Shown here: positions 12,701 through 24,499 of the stretch, piece after piece | Position numbering within the stretch: the first letter of the stretch is position 1 | Layout of the letters: the number at the start of each line of letters is the position of its first letter | NCBI GenBank assembly: GCA_947179155.2 | Contig: OX359269.1 | Location: 32,084,517-32,148,516, forward strand | DNA: 64,000 bases | DNA from: Hedera helix | Lineage: Eukaryota; Streptophyta; Magnoliopsida; Apiales; Araliaceae | Direction: 5' to 3' | Notes under the pieces: model-generated | The model's database searches: none | Seen by the model: the letters and a program-made list of their open reading frames with translations, nothing else | What the model was told of the DNA's origin: nothing | Translations under genes and position numbers: made by a program

Positions 12701-13887
12701 ATTAGTTGTTCGACCTAAATAGAAATAAGGTCCAGACATTAATGCAGTGACATTAATAAATATCAAAACTGCATAGTTTATACAAAAGATTTATGGTGTT
12801 GAATATGAAACACTGAGTCAAGTTAACGAGAGACTAAAATATGAAATTAACCCTATTAAATAAAGGGGACGATAAGAAGAAATAAATATCTTTAAAATAA
12901 GATTTAGTATTGAGTCAAACTTTGACTGATATTGTGCACCGTTGATCTCACATACCGTGTAGGTGGTGCAAGGAACATGGAAGATTAGCGTAAGCTGGTT
13001 ATGCAAGTCCAGACAAATTTTTCAGAACGTGTTGCATTATGTGCCTGATTTAAAATACTACAAAATTATTATATGTGCATAAATTATTATGTGTAATAAT
13101 GTGGTTATGTGCTTTTATGATAAAAGTTGAAATAAACGATTGATATGCACTAGATGATTAAGTTGATTGCTCTATATATATTGAACTGTATGAAATTGTA
13201 AATGACATGCATGAATAGCATGAATCATAGAGTAAATGCAAAGCATGATAGACATGAGATATATAGTCATTGTAAAGCATGAAATGCATGAAGCATGATG
13301 AAATATGTTTATGTGTTATGTGAAACTGTTAGACTTGCTGAGCCGTCGTGCTCACTCTTGCTTAAAATAAAACATTATAGCGCAGCTTGGAAAAACAAAT
13401 TACTCTGGTAGAGGCAGATGAAGATTAACTAACGAGTCAACAAGATTAAAGCATAGGTGCCTTTATAGTAAAACTTGCGATAGATTAAATTACCTTCATT
13501 GTGTAATATTTGCGATTAGATAATGTCTTAATGTGCTACAGAATAACAAACCTAAATGTTGAAAGAACATGTATAGATTATTTAAAATCGTTTGCAGAGG
13601 TTGTCCTTTATGTATGAGGATAATAGATAGGGTAATTGAGTCACTATACATATGATTTCAAAGTTGTAATAGAATGTTTAAAGATTGCGATTCTGGAATG
13701 GAATAGAGTTGAAGGTTGTATTCAAACATACCGTTTGTATTCATTTAAGGTTTAATACCTAGATTATAGTAATAATTGTATTAACTTATTGTTTATGTGT
13801 TTAATATAATTAGTTTAAACTCAGGATTTAGGTTACTTTTAACAGACCAGATTCGGGGTTAAAGGAGTCCGAATTTGGGATTGTTAC
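9761..13887 (-). mobile_element. Long LTR-like element C, opposite orientation to LTR A
   Basis: Read on the minus strand it starts TGTAACAATCCCAAATTCGG (right end at 13887). It then shows the same early landmark as LTRs A and B: on the plus strand at 13336 the string CTTGCTGAGC..GCTCACTCTTGC is the reverse complement of the block in LTR A. A long AT-rich tract of ATTATTTAATTAATATTAAA words fills 11.5-12.6 kb. No gag or pol is visible. It is a diverged relative of A and B. The left boundary next to LTR A is uncertain because I could not confirm a target duplication. Confidence 0.55.
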
Positions 13888-14498
13888 AGTTTCAGTGTTG
13901 ATTATCATTAGTTGTTACTTGTTAGCCGTGTATATGTTCTCTTTTGAATGAGTATGTATGGAGTGAAATTAAAATGAATTTTGAAATAAGAACTTAATTT
14001 ACTTCTCTGTTATAAATATCTAAGCATGAGTCTTATTATTTCAAACTTAGATTTTAATTGTAGATGTATTTATTTAAGAAATAGAATTTTAAAACTTTAT
14101 GTAGTGTTAATAAATTATCTTCCTATATAAGGTAAATTGAGATTAATGTGCATCTTTGCCCCCATTAATTCTGACACATAATTAAATTAGAATAACTATT
14201 AAAATTGGATCCCCTTAATTAACGAGTAATTTTATTATTCTGCCTTTAATTTTACAGAAAGATGGAGAATTCCTTTGCAGATGACTTTAGGGAACTCTTT
14301 AATACTCTCGAGCGTTGGTTGATATTTTGTTAATATAAGCTGTTTCCCTTTTGTGAATTAAAAAAAAAAAAAACACTTTAGCTTAGCGAACTCCAAATTG
14401 AATCAAGCTGACCGCCACAAGTAAATGAGGCATCTCCCTTATTTCTCTCTAACCCAACAAACAAAAAAAAAAAAAAAATCTCCAATCTTTTAAAATGT
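13888..14498. other. AT-rich intergenic DNA
   Basis: No coding potential. A short stretch (TAGCCGTGTATATGTTCTC) resembles one at about 2512, so this may be part of the same old repeat or duplication as 2937-3286. A-runs lie at 14359-14373 and 14462-14478. Confidence 0.35.
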
Positions 14499-14653
14499 GG
14501 TTTTGTTAGCATGAAGTTAACTTCATGATAAGTTAGGTAATTGATCAATACAATGCTGATACGCAGAGAAAGAATACCTCCAGTTTGCGTGTCAACATTG
14601 TATTAGTCAATTGTCCAATTTAACACGAAGTTAACTTCATTCTAATCGGATCC
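14499..14653. mobile_element. Foldback MITE (155 bp, Mutator-like TSD)
   Basis: The two halves are inverted copies of about 65 nt each, containing the palindrome GAAGTTAACTTC in both arms and meeting around an ACGCA..TGCGT centre. Flanks TTTAAAATGT and TTCAAAATGC are a 10-bp direct repeat with two transitions, as expected for a Mutator-type 9-10 bp target duplication. It has no coding capacity. Confidence 0.75.
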
Positions 14654-14689
14654 TTCAAAATGCATATTTTTAGTCGGAAGAAGGTTCTT

Positions 14690-14968
14690 CACTTTTTTTT
14701 TTATGTATCTTTTCCCTGCTTCACGCGCATATACATTGCACTCGATAATATTGATACTTACATTTTGTATTTTTAGGGTTAATAAAAGAGTCTTAACAAT
14801 GCAGAGTAAGAAAGTTTTATTTTTCTTTAACGTGAGATGTGATATTGATCCAATAACACTAAAACATACATATTTCTAATTTAACTTCAACAATTTGTAC
14901 ATTATTTTCTTTATAAAATGATTTAGGCGGGTTGAGATCTGGAGAAGGTGAATCCTACCACCATCAGT
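14690..14968. repeat. Dispersed repeat, copy 2
   Basis: Collinear with 3000-3286: TGCTTCACGCGCATATACATT, TTTTGTATTTTTAGGGTTA, ACATTATTTTCTTTATAAAA, TTTAGGCGGGTTGAGATCTG and the CCTACCACC end. The copies differ by many substitutions, so the duplication is old. Confidence 0.6.
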
Positions 14969-15459
14969 TCTGATCTAAATGTCACATAAGTTGCAGGATT
15001 ATAGAACCATAAAATAGTAATATTTGAAGATATAGCATTTACGTGAACATCTCCGCGACAAGGGAAGCCTAAGCAAGGTTTGGAGGTTAAATCAAAGCGG
15101 GGAATCTTGGAATATACTTTTCATGTCCAAGAAATGGACATTCGGAAGGACAGCTAACCTACGTGTACTTTTGCCCTTAATTGTATTCCTAAATTTAATG
15201 TTGTCATCATTTACAAACGCAACGGAAGTAATAACAAAAGAAAATTAAGATACAAACTTTACACAGTTCACTAAACTTAACTATGTCCATAGCGTAGCCA
15301 TAAATCACTACTTCACAAATTAGAAAAGTAAAAATTAATTGTACATGACCTCCAACTTATATATTTTGATATCAAAAAGATTAATTTAATAAAGTCAAAA
15401 TACACTGGCGCGAAAATAATTTTTTTCTAGATTTTTTCTAGTTTTCACCTAGCCCCTTT
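14969..15459. other. Intergenic DNA left of the CACTA element
   Basis: No ORF, RNA gene or transposon end that I can support in this ~490-bp stretch. Confidence 0.4.
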
Positions 15460-15994
15460 GACTACCAGAATGGAGGTTTTTGGTGACAGACAATTTCAGC
15501 AACGGATGAAATCATTCGCTAATGACAATATTAGTGATGTTCGTCGCTGAATTGCTCCGTTGTTACCCCAGTTCTGGAATTTAATTAGCGACGGACTGGA
15601 GTGTTAGTGACAACAGTTTTTATCGAGGGATGCGAAAAAGGGCAAAATTTGTCGTCCCACGCCACTTTTTGTAACGGCGTGCTTGTAATTAGCGAAAGGT
15701 TGTGCCATCACTGACTTAATTATAGCGACGGCAGATTCCGTCATTGATTACAATAAAATTACATACCCAAAATAAAACAAGGCTGCGACTCACACTTCAC
15801 TCTCATTTTCTCCCGCGCAGAAACTAGGACGCAGTTTAGGCGATTTTTTCCTCCTTCTCCTCCGCCTCTTCCTTGTTCCCCTCCTCTTATCTCCCGCGCA
15901 TAAAGCAGGCTGTGTTTTTACTTTTCTTCTTCTTCATCTCTAATCATTCTCTTCTATTTCTTTATAGATTAAAGGCACCTACAACCTCCAATTG

Positions 15995-16506
15995 TGTTAT
16001 AAACAGGATTAGATGAGATCATAATTAGCCTTTACAGAGTACATATAATGGAAGTTGGTGTTGGAGCAATTGATAGTCTGTTGTCAACCTGGTTGGGAGC
16101 TGCAATTAGTTAATTCTGAGCTGCATTGCTGAGGTCATTGTTAGTTAGGATAGCAGTTAGTGCGTGTTATGTTGAATGAAGTGCTTGTTGGTTGAGTACT
16201 GACGTCACAATTAATTAGTAGCAGTTAGTGTTTTTATATTCAAAATGGTGTAACTGAAATTATAGGGAAAAGTAATGGTTGTCATTAGCTTTATAAATAC
16301 GCTAATATAGAGGAGGAGGGGATATCTGATGTGTTGTAAAATTCCTACTGCTTTGCAGAATTGTATCTCATTCTCTATCAATACTATCATCATTTCTCTG
16401 AACTTCCATTCTTTTGTTACTTTTTTTGTAATCTGTTGGTTTATTATTGATCTATTTTTGGTTTATTCTTTTACCTACATTACAAAATTCAATAGCAACC
16501 ATAACA
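15995..16506 (+). repeat. 5' LTR of the chromovirus
   Basis: TG..CA-bounded, 512 bp. A TATAAATA box lies at 16292-16299, followed by the likely R-U5 region. It pairs with 22249-22761. Confidence 0.92.
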
Positions 16507-16547
16507 AGTGTATTAGAGCTATCAATCCTCGGCAGAAATTAATCATC

Positions 16548-17573
16548 ATGGCAACTGGAACTCAGCCTAGAGACAATTTAGAAGATGGTCTTAGAAACAT
16601 AGATACAAGGCTTCAAGAATTAATGAATAGCCATCACCATTTGCAACAAACAGTGGAAAACTTTGAGGGAAAGTTTAGGTATCTTCAAAACACCATGGAT
16701 ACGATGATAGCAGAATTCCAACGAAATCAAAAAGAATAAATTGCAGTCGGTCCTAATGAGGTAAACCATGAACCATTCATTGAATCACCTAGAACTATTA
16801 TGATTGGTAATGATATATTGGCTAGAAATGTTAATCCCAAATTTGAATTTTTTGTGTTCAATGGTTTAGAAATCAAAAATTGGATCATGAAATGTAACTA
16901 ATTTTTTTCAATTTTATCCAATGGAGGATGATCAAAAACTGAAAAGTGTAGCACTAAATGTAGAAGGTGAGGCTGGAACTTGGTTTTTGGCATATTATAA
17001 AACAAACCCTAGGGTTTCTTGGTCTCAATTTGTGGAAGATATTGAAATCAGGTATGGTGATTCATCTACAATTAATGTGTTATCAGAATTTAATAGATTG
17101 TAGCAATCATCTTCTGTTTCTCAATATCAAAAGAGGTTTGAATTCCTAAGATACTTGGTAGAAGCTGAAAATCATAGGCTATCTGAAGCATATTTTGTTA
17201 AGTGCTTCATTGGTGGTTTAAAGAAAGAAATTGGGGGTTTTGTGGAACTGTTTAAGCTTCAGAAATTATCTGAAGCTATATCAGCTGCTAGGGTACAATA
17301 ACACACTGTTGAGACTATCTACAGTAATTCCTCATTTAGACAGGTAAGTAATTCTACAACTAGAACTTTTGTAAATTCTGCTATCACCCAAACTAGAACC
17401 AAGATTGATAATTCACAATATCATAAGACAACTGATAGTTCTCAGGGATACAAACCTTATTTTGGTCCCATTAAGAAGCTGACCTATAAGGAAATTCAAG
17501 CAAGAAAAGAGAAGGGACTGTGTTTTAATTGTGATGAACCTTACACCTCTAATTATAGATGCAAGAACAAACA
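16548..17573 (+). pseudogene. Chromovirus gag (broken)
   Basis: The start MATGTQPRDNLEDGLRNID leads into a coiled-coil-like region (LQELMNSHHHLQQTVENFEG). A stop follows at 16737. The gag core continues in pieces: FNGLEIKNWIMKCN, VEGEAGTWFLAYYKTN, EDIEIRYGDSS, QYQKRFEFLRYLVEAENH. Stops fall at 17101 and elsewhere. It ends in a zinc knuckle, CFNCDEPYTSNYRC, where the usual His is replaced by Tyr. In an intact element it would form the capsid-like particle and bind the RNA genome. Confidence 0.85.
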
Positions 17574-18222
17574 GGTGTTTATGTTAATTGGAGAAGATGA
17601 GTGGGAGGAAGAAGAATTGGAGACTAAGATGGAAGAACAATTGTTGTTATCAAAAGGAAAACCAAAACCAGACATGGAGATTTCCATTCATGCACTAAAT
17701 GGTAACACTTTAAACACTACCAACATAATTAAGGTTGTAGTTAGTAATAAGGAAATCATAATATTGATTGATACTAGGAGAATTCACAATTTCCTCAACT
17801 CTAGGACTGCAGACATGCTTCAATGTGCAAGAGAATCAGATAAACCAATGTAGGTATGTGTAGCTGATGGCTTTAGAATCATAAGTTCTGAAAAATATAC
17901 AGATTTTGTTTGGAGTGTACAAGTCTATAAGTTTCATACAGATAAGAGGATCATTCCATTAAATGGATGTGATGCAGTTTTGGGGGTTCAATGGCTGAGA
18001 ACTTTGGGAGATTGTATCTTTAATTTTGACCAACTCACATTATCTTTCACTTTAGATGGGAAATCAGTTAAACAGAAAGGAACCAAGGATTGACAGGGTA
18101 TAACTATTTCAATGATGACTGGTATGAAACTATTTAATCGATACAGGAAGGATCAAATTTCTTTCATGGCTGAATTATTTTCAGTCAATGGAAATGAGCC
18201 TAAGGAAAATGTTCCAGCTTAA
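17574..18222 (+). pseudogene. Chromovirus protease region (broken)
   Basis: After an acidic linker (GEDEWEEEELETKMEE) comes VVVSNKEIIILIDTRRIHNF. The catalytic Asp is kept, but the expected D-S/T-G signature is degraded to DTRR. Stops at 17851, 18091 and 18220 break the frame, so it cannot act as an aspartic protease. Confidence 0.75.
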
Positions 18223-19177
18223 GTGAATCAGTTATTAACAGATTATGCAGGTGTGTTTCAGGAGCCTACTACCTTGCCTCCTCCAAGGAATCAAGATCAT
18301 CACATCCCCCTCAAAACTGGTTCAGAACCCTTCACTATAAGACCATACAGATATCCACAAATACAAAAAGAAGAAACTAAAAAGATGGTCAGGGAGATGT
18401 TTTCTTCTAGAATCATACAACCTAGCCAAAGCCTATTTGCATCACCTATATTGCTGGTAAAGAAGAAGGATGGCTCTTGGAGGTTTTGTATGGATTATAG
18501 GAAATTGAATAAAATAACAAGCAAGGACAAGTTCCCTATACCTATCATTGAAGAGCAATTGGATGAATTACAGGGTGCAACAGTTTTCAGTAAATTGGAT
18601 TTGAGGTCTGGTTACCATCAAATCAAGATGTATCCACCTGACATTCACAAAATTGCATTCAGAACACATTTGGGACATTATGAGTTCCTTGTGATGCCAG
18701 TTGGTCTTACTAATTCCCCAGCTACTTTTCAAGCTCTTATGAACCTGGTTTTTGCTCCATTTTTTAGAAAATTCATTTTAGTGTTCTTTGATAATATTTT
18801 AGTTTATAGTTCAGATTTGCACTAGCATTTGAAGCATCTTGGAAGAACTCTTGCATTACTAAGATCCCAGACATTATTTGCAAAACAATATAAATGTTCT
18901 TTTGCACAACCTAAGGTGAAGTATTTAGGTCACGTCATATCTTCTGAATGACTGTCTGCAGATCCTAATAAAATTGAGGCTATGAGCAAATGGCCAACAC
19001 CTAATTCTATTAAAGCCTTAAGGGGTTTCTTAGGATTGACATGCTATTATAGAAGATTTGTGAAAAACTATGGTAAAATTGCTAGACCTCTTACTAAACT
19101 GTTGTAAAAGGATCAGTTTAAATGGAATGATGATACTACTTATGCTTTTCTGAAGTTGAAACAAGCCATGATCTCTA
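18223..19177 (+). pseudogene. Chromovirus reverse transcriptase (broken)
   Basis: Open from 18223 to 18825. RT blocks are PILLVKKKDGSWRFCMDYRK, FSKLDLRSGYHQIKM and LTNSPATFQALMN. The catalytic box reads VFFDNILVYS, so the second Asp of the usual DD pair is Asn. Stops follow at 18823, 18949 and 19105. Recognisable thumb/connection sequence (LRGFLGLTCYYRRFVKNYGK) continues to AMISNPV at about 19176, where the coding sense stops abruptly at the inversion junction. Confidence 0.88.
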
Positions 19178-21750
19178 ATCCTGTTTATAACATTGCCTCA
19201 TACTCAAACAATCCTTGTCCATATGGATAGTTAGACCTTGTAAATTGAACTGAAGTCAAAATCAAGAAATTGAAAAACCATTTGATGTGCATCCTCCCAT
19301 ATTTCATCTTCTGCCAAACTACCAACCCATTGAATCAAGTATTCTACCTTAAGTCTATTCTTATACTTAACCATCCTCTTACTTAGAATTCTTTCTGGAA
19401 CCAATTTAGGACTACCATTTTCAGCAATTGGTGGCAATGAAGGACATATAATAGCCTGAGCTCCAATAGTTTTTTTAAGTAGACATGGAAAACATCATGT
19501 ATTTGAGATTGTTCTGGTAACTGTAATCTATAAGCAACTGGACCACTCTTCTCTATAATCTGATATGGACCATAATATCTGGAAACCAACTTTAAATTGG
19601 ATCTTTGATCTAAAATAGATTGTCTATAAGGCTGAAGTTTTAGATATACAACATCTCCAATGTTGAGCTCCCTTTCTGTTCTATGTTGGTCAGAATACAT
19701 TTGCACTTTGTTTTGAGGTTGAAGGAGTTTCATCCTTAGATCCTAGAAAACTGAACTCATTTCCTTTAAAAATTCATCCACAACTGGTACTTTAGTGACT
19801 TCAGTCTGTTTGAAATTCAAGTTAGGGATTAAATCCAAATAGAGCTTTAAAAGGAGAACAATGTAAGGCTGTGTGGGAATTTGTGTTGTACCACCACTGA
19901 GCCAAGGGAAGCCACTTTGCCCATTTTTTTGGCTAATCACAACATATGCACCTTGTGAGACCATGAAGAAAATTAGGGTTCACATTGAATGATTTTATAG
20001 CCTTAAAAATATAATTTAAAGAGATGTTGTCATGAGTCCCGAGGCAGAAGACTCATGGGGACAACTCGTGTTTGGGAATCGGCTGAGGGATTGGATTGGT
20101 GGCTAGAAGAATTGGATGATTTGGGCATTAATTGAGTAACCAGGGGTATTCCAAGAATTTCTTTATCATTAAGGCCATTCTTGGAATTTCCCCTTTTTGA
20201 CATGTGCCTGGCACATGTCATGGATCCTATAAATATCCCTTCACTTAACAAGTGAAGGGGACTTTTGTACACTTGAGAATTCTAGCCATTGAAATTATCT
20301 CTCTCTCTCTCTCTCTCTCAACAAGGAGAAGTAGTTGAAAGGAATCGAGAATTTATGATCGACTAATCATCGAGTGAATGAAAGTGTTAGCTTGCCTATC
20401 TTGAGTTCACTCGAAACACCTGTCACGGCTCTTGGATACCAGCGGTTATGCCGTGATCCTGAGAGTTCTGTCACGTGTTGCTTTGATAGTTGCTCACTGG
20501 TTCTTCTCCCCTCTCCAATCTTTCAACCGATTCCATACTCTTTCTGGATTTCTCGCCTCCACCATTACTACGAACCCTAACCCTAGCAAGGTACGTAATT
20601 TCTGTGCCTACACACCTCAAATAACATTTTAGACACCTGTTAAGCCTTTCTGTCTGTCCATCAGACTTAGGATGATAGAATGTACTCATGCAAAGCTTAA
20701 CTCCCAATTAGTCGAAGAGAGATTGCCAAAATGTGCTTAAAAAAATTATGTCCCTGTTACTAACAATGGTTTGAGGAAAACCTTGCAGTTTATAAATTTG
20801 ATCCACAAAGATCTTAGCCACATCAACTGCAATATAAAGATGCTTGAGACTGATGAAATGCCCAAATTTAGAAAATCTGTCAACTACTACCAATATAACA
20901 CTTCCCTCAATGAAATCCAAAGTTATGTCAGTCTATGGTTTGTTAGGTACCTCCAAGGGCTGTAATAAACCAGGTTATGGAACAATGTTTGTCTTATTTC
21001 TCTGACATAAATCACATTCATTAATCTACTTTTTAACATCTGATGCACAACCTTTCCAAGTGAAGTACCTCTATAATCTTTTGAGAGTAGCTTAGATACC
21101 AGAATGACCATGCATAACACTATCATGTAAAATTGAAAACACCTGTTTCCTGTTATCTTTTCCTTTTCCTATCACAATTACTCCTTTGTGTCTTAGTATA
21201 CCATTTTGAAAAGAATATTCAGGATTACTGTTTGTATCAATAACTAACTACTGAACTAACAACTAAATATGAGAATCACCTTCATAAAAATCTGAAATGT
21301 CTTGCAACCATATAGGTATAATACCAATTATGGCTTTAACTGACCCACCATTGCAGCTATCCTCTTCTGATTTTCTATCATACTCCTACCTTGATAAAGC
21401 ATCTGCCACCACATTTTCAGTCCCTTTCTTATATGTGATTTCATAATCATACCCTAACATTTTGCTCAACCACTTTTGTTGTAAGAAAGTTGTTAATCTC
21501 TGCTCCATAAAGAACTTAAGACTTTGATGATCAGTCTTACTTATGAAATGTGATCCCAGTAAATAAGCTCTCCATTTAGTCACAGCCTGTAAAATGGCTA
21601 GTAACTTCGTCTCATATACTGATAACCCCAAGAGTTTAGGAGCTAATGACTTGCTTAGAAATGCCAATGGTCTTCCTTTTTGCATAAGAACTGCACCAAT
21701 ACCTTTACCACTAGCATTTGTTTCTACTACAAATGGTAGTTTAAAGTCAG
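19178..21750 (-). pseudogene. Inverted RNase H-integrase-chromodomain block
   Basis: Read on the minus strand: RNase H (from 21750: PDFKLPFVVETNASGKGIG, then KTDHQSLKFFMEQ, ENVVADALSR to 21386). Integrase follows, with DFIEGSVILVVVDRFSKFGH and FYHPKSDGQTERLNRCL. It is split by an insertion at about 19942-20609, then continues ELNIGDVVYLKLQPY. A chromodomain (LKVEYLIQWVG, EDEIWED) ends near 19240. Then come the polypurine-tract region and about 13 bp of LTR start in antisense (CCTGTTTATAACA, 19178-19190). In a normal element all this would be on the plus strand directly after RT. Several stops are present. Confidence 0.88.
19942..20609. mobile_element. ~670-bp insertion inside the inverted integrase
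   Basis: The integrase frame (YLRCV | ISQKNGQSGF on the minus strand) is interrupted here. Comparing the flanks suggests a short duplication such as ACA, but the exact ends are uncertain. On the plus strand the insert shows CCTATAAATA (about 20228), a TTCACTTAACAAGTGAAG hairpin, a (TC)n run (about 20299-20318), CCCTAACCCTAG and a splice-donor-like AAG|GTACGT (about 20588-20596). This looks like an LTR or a captured promoter-leader. I do not recognise the family. Confidence 0.55.
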
Positions 21751-22210
21751 GACCAACATAGAACAAAAAGGGAGTTCAATATTGGAGAGGTTGTATATCT
21801 AAAACTTCAGCCTTATAGACAGTCTAGTTTAACTCAAAGATCAAATTTAAAATTGGCTTCCAAATATTATGGTCCATATCAGATTATAGAGAAGATTGGT
21901 TCATTTGCTTATAGATTATAGTTACCAGCACAATCTCAAATACATGATGTTTTTCCCTGTCTCTCTACTTAAAAAAACTATTGGAGCTCAGGCTATTATA
22001 TGTCCTACATTGCCACCAATTGCTAAAAATGGTAGTCCTAAATTGGTTCCAAAAAGAATTCTTTGGATGGTCAGTATAAGAATAGACCTAAGGTAGAATA
22101 CTTGATGCAATGGGCTGGTAGTTTGGCAGAAGATGCAACATGGGAGGATGCACAGCAAATGGTATTTTAATTTCTTGATTTTGACTTTAGTTCAATTCAC
22201 ACTGTCTAAC
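21751..22210 (+). pseudogene. Second, plus-strand copy of integrase C-terminus and chromodomain
   Basis: The plus strand reads the same region that ends the inverted block: GTTGTATATCTAAAACTTCA (integrase C-terminal beta-barrel), CCACCAATTGCTAAAAATGG, and a chromodomain readable as QWAGSLAEDATWEDAQQM. It is followed by the polypurine region and 3' LTR. It matches the minus-strand copy at about 19191-19705, so this ~500 bp exists twice in opposite orientation. Frameshifts and stops are present. Confidence 0.82.
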
Positions 22211-22248
22211 TATCCTTGTGGACAAGGATTGTTTGAGTAGGACACAAT

Positions 22249-22761
22249 GTTATAAACAGGATTATATGAGACCATAATTAGCCTTTACATAGTATAAATA
22301 ATGGAAGCTAGTGTTGGAGCAATTGATAGTCCGTTGTCAAGCTGGTTTAGGAGCTGCAGTTAGTTAATGTTGAGCTGCATTGCTGAGGTCATTGTTAGTT
22401 AGGATAACAGTTAGTGTGTGCTATGTTGAGTGTAGTGCTTGTTGATTGAGTGCTAATATCACAATTAGTTAGTAGCAATTAGTGTTTTTTATATTCAAAA
22501 TGTTGTAACTGAAATTAGAGGGAAAAGTAGTGGCTGTCATTAGCTTTATAAATAAGCTAATATAAAGAAGGAGGGGATGTCTGATGTGTTGTAAAATTTC
22601 TACTGCTTTGCAGAATTGTATCTCATTCTCTATCAATACTATCATCATTTCTCTGAACTTCCATTCTTTTTTTAGTTTTTCTGTAATCTGTTGGTTTATT
22701 CTTGATCTACTTTTGGTTTATTCTTTTACCTACATTACAAAATTCAGTAGCAATCATAACA
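22249..22761 (+). repeat. 3' LTR of the chromovirus
   Basis: 513 bp, TGTTATAAAC..ATAACA, preceded by the purine-rich GAGTAGGACACAA and followed by target duplication AATTG. Confidence 0.92.
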
Positions 22762-22766
22762 AATTG

Positions 22767-24010
22767 CACCTTATAATCTGAAGATTGAACCAATTTAAGT
22801 AAAATCTCAAATTTTAACCCTAATTTTTGAACCCCAAAATTAAAATCAGGGCTTATCAACTCTGTCAGTCTGGTTTATATATATATGCCGTGGGTGTTTT
22901 ATATTCAGGAAATTTTATATTCCATAACTAGTTTTAAATCATTGAATATATAATATGCATTTAATATGCATATGGGTGATTAATTTCACGATGCAGGAGA
23001 TATAATTTCACTAGTTTAAATCATTTAATATATAATATACATGTACTAGTTTCATGTATAATATGTTTGTGTATTGTATTATATTAATATATAATATGTA
23101 TATGCAGAAAGATGAACTCAAGAATATATACTAGCTAGCTCCACATACTTAAAGTAAAGATGACTAAGGGGAAGGGGTCAGTACATTATTGTTGCTGAAA
23201 ATTTGTTAAGTTCCTAATAGGAAGAAAACTTCTATCTGGAATAGGAATATATATTTATATAATCTTTTTATTAGCTATAATAAATTATAGTATTTGACAG
23301 TCCTGCCACTTCTATATTAGTATGTTTCTAAGTAGGCAGAAGTTATTGCCAAGCGCGTTTGCCATATCTGACACTATTGTTCTGGAATTATTTGGTCTTC
23401 TTGATGATATGACTAGCATAGGCTCCTAGCAAAGCCATTTTCTCCTTGTATTGTTAATGTTGTATTTGTGAGTAAATGTAAATTTCACTCTTAAAGAAGC
23501 TTCTTGGATTTGAAATGGGCATGTGATGAAAAGAAAATAATAGGGATGGATTTGGACAACATTAACATTATCATTTGGTCCTTGCAACACCATGAAGGCC
23601 AATTTTAATCAAACATATATTTTGTATTATCCAAAATCCATGAAATATTGATACCTTTTCCTTCCCATTTCAGTTAAACAAATCACTAACTGCAAGTACA
23701 GCAAGTAAAAACAACAATAAACCATCTCTTCAAAATACTCCACTATTTCTCTTTTCTTAGAAAATAAAAGGGTAATTAAGATTAGGGAATATTGCTTAGA
23801 AAAGGATCATGGTTTGACATATTTTTCATTGTCCTCAAGTGTATTTGCCTAATTTTATATAGTTTAGGAAGCTTAGAAACCCAGAAACCACCCAACTAGG
23901 CCTTTGTCGGTAGAACTGTTTTTTCATAGTATCTCTCACGTGACAACCCTTTGAATTAAGTGCTTTGGGGCTGTTTTTATCTGATATCTAATTGATTTCT
24001 ATGTGATGTA
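22767..24010. other. CACTA internal region right of the retrotransposon
   Basis: This is the continuation of the CACTA element after the target duplication. It is AT-rich with several TATATA/ATATGCAT stretches and has no convincing exon. It is probably intron or leader sequence upstream of the exon pair at 24022-24653. Confidence 0.35.
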
Positions 24011-24021
24011 GGGTATAAAAT

Positions 24022-24431
24022 ATGGAAAGTAGATGGTACAATGCCAGGCAGGACAATCGCATGAGAGATAGAAGACAACAGAAATTGGAGGAGGTAAATC
24101 TTTAAAAAATGTAATCTTGAGGGTGGAATTGAAGCAGTGTCTTGCTAAATTATATTATAGTGATATCTTTTTTAAAAGATCCGAGAGACATTTAGAGTGA
24201 ATAATGTTGTATACTGGAAAACTACTTGAGTTGCTATAATGTTCCTTACTTTTGGGTTTTTATGCTCATGTGTGTTGTCTTGTCTGCTTGTTGATTTGGT
24301 TTGAGATTTATTTTCAAGGGTGTCATGGCCATCATGGTACTATCGTAAGAATTTAAGTGATGGCCAATAATTTAGGACACTTGAGTTACAATTGGACTTA
24401 AAATTTTGGATCTTTTTATTATTGTAAGTTG

Positions 24432-24499
<68 letters not shown>

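Larger units (their letters stand above)
15990..22766 (+). mobile_element. Chromovirus-type Ty3/gypsy retrotransposon with TSD AATTG
   Basis: LTRs of 512 bp (15995-16506) and 513 bp (22249-22761) start TGTTATAAAC and end ATAACA. AATTG flanks both sides (15990-15994 and 22762-22766). The primer-binding region GTATTAGAGCTATC after the 5' LTR resembles a decayed initiator-Met tRNA site. Order on the plus strand is gag, protease, RT; then an inverted block RNase H-integrase-chromodomain; then a second plus-strand integrase C-terminus plus chromodomain. By eye the LTRs differ by several percent, so the insertion is much older than the Athila-like element at 52-63.7 kb. All frames are broken. Confidence 0.9.

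Noticed and set aside
5972..13887. A single large retrotransposon with LTR A and element C as its two LTRs
   Set aside because: A and C are in opposite orientation and touch each other, and no internal gag or pol lies between them.
20569..20585. Telomere-like CCCTAACCCTAG
   Set aside because: Less than two units; chance or part of the insert.
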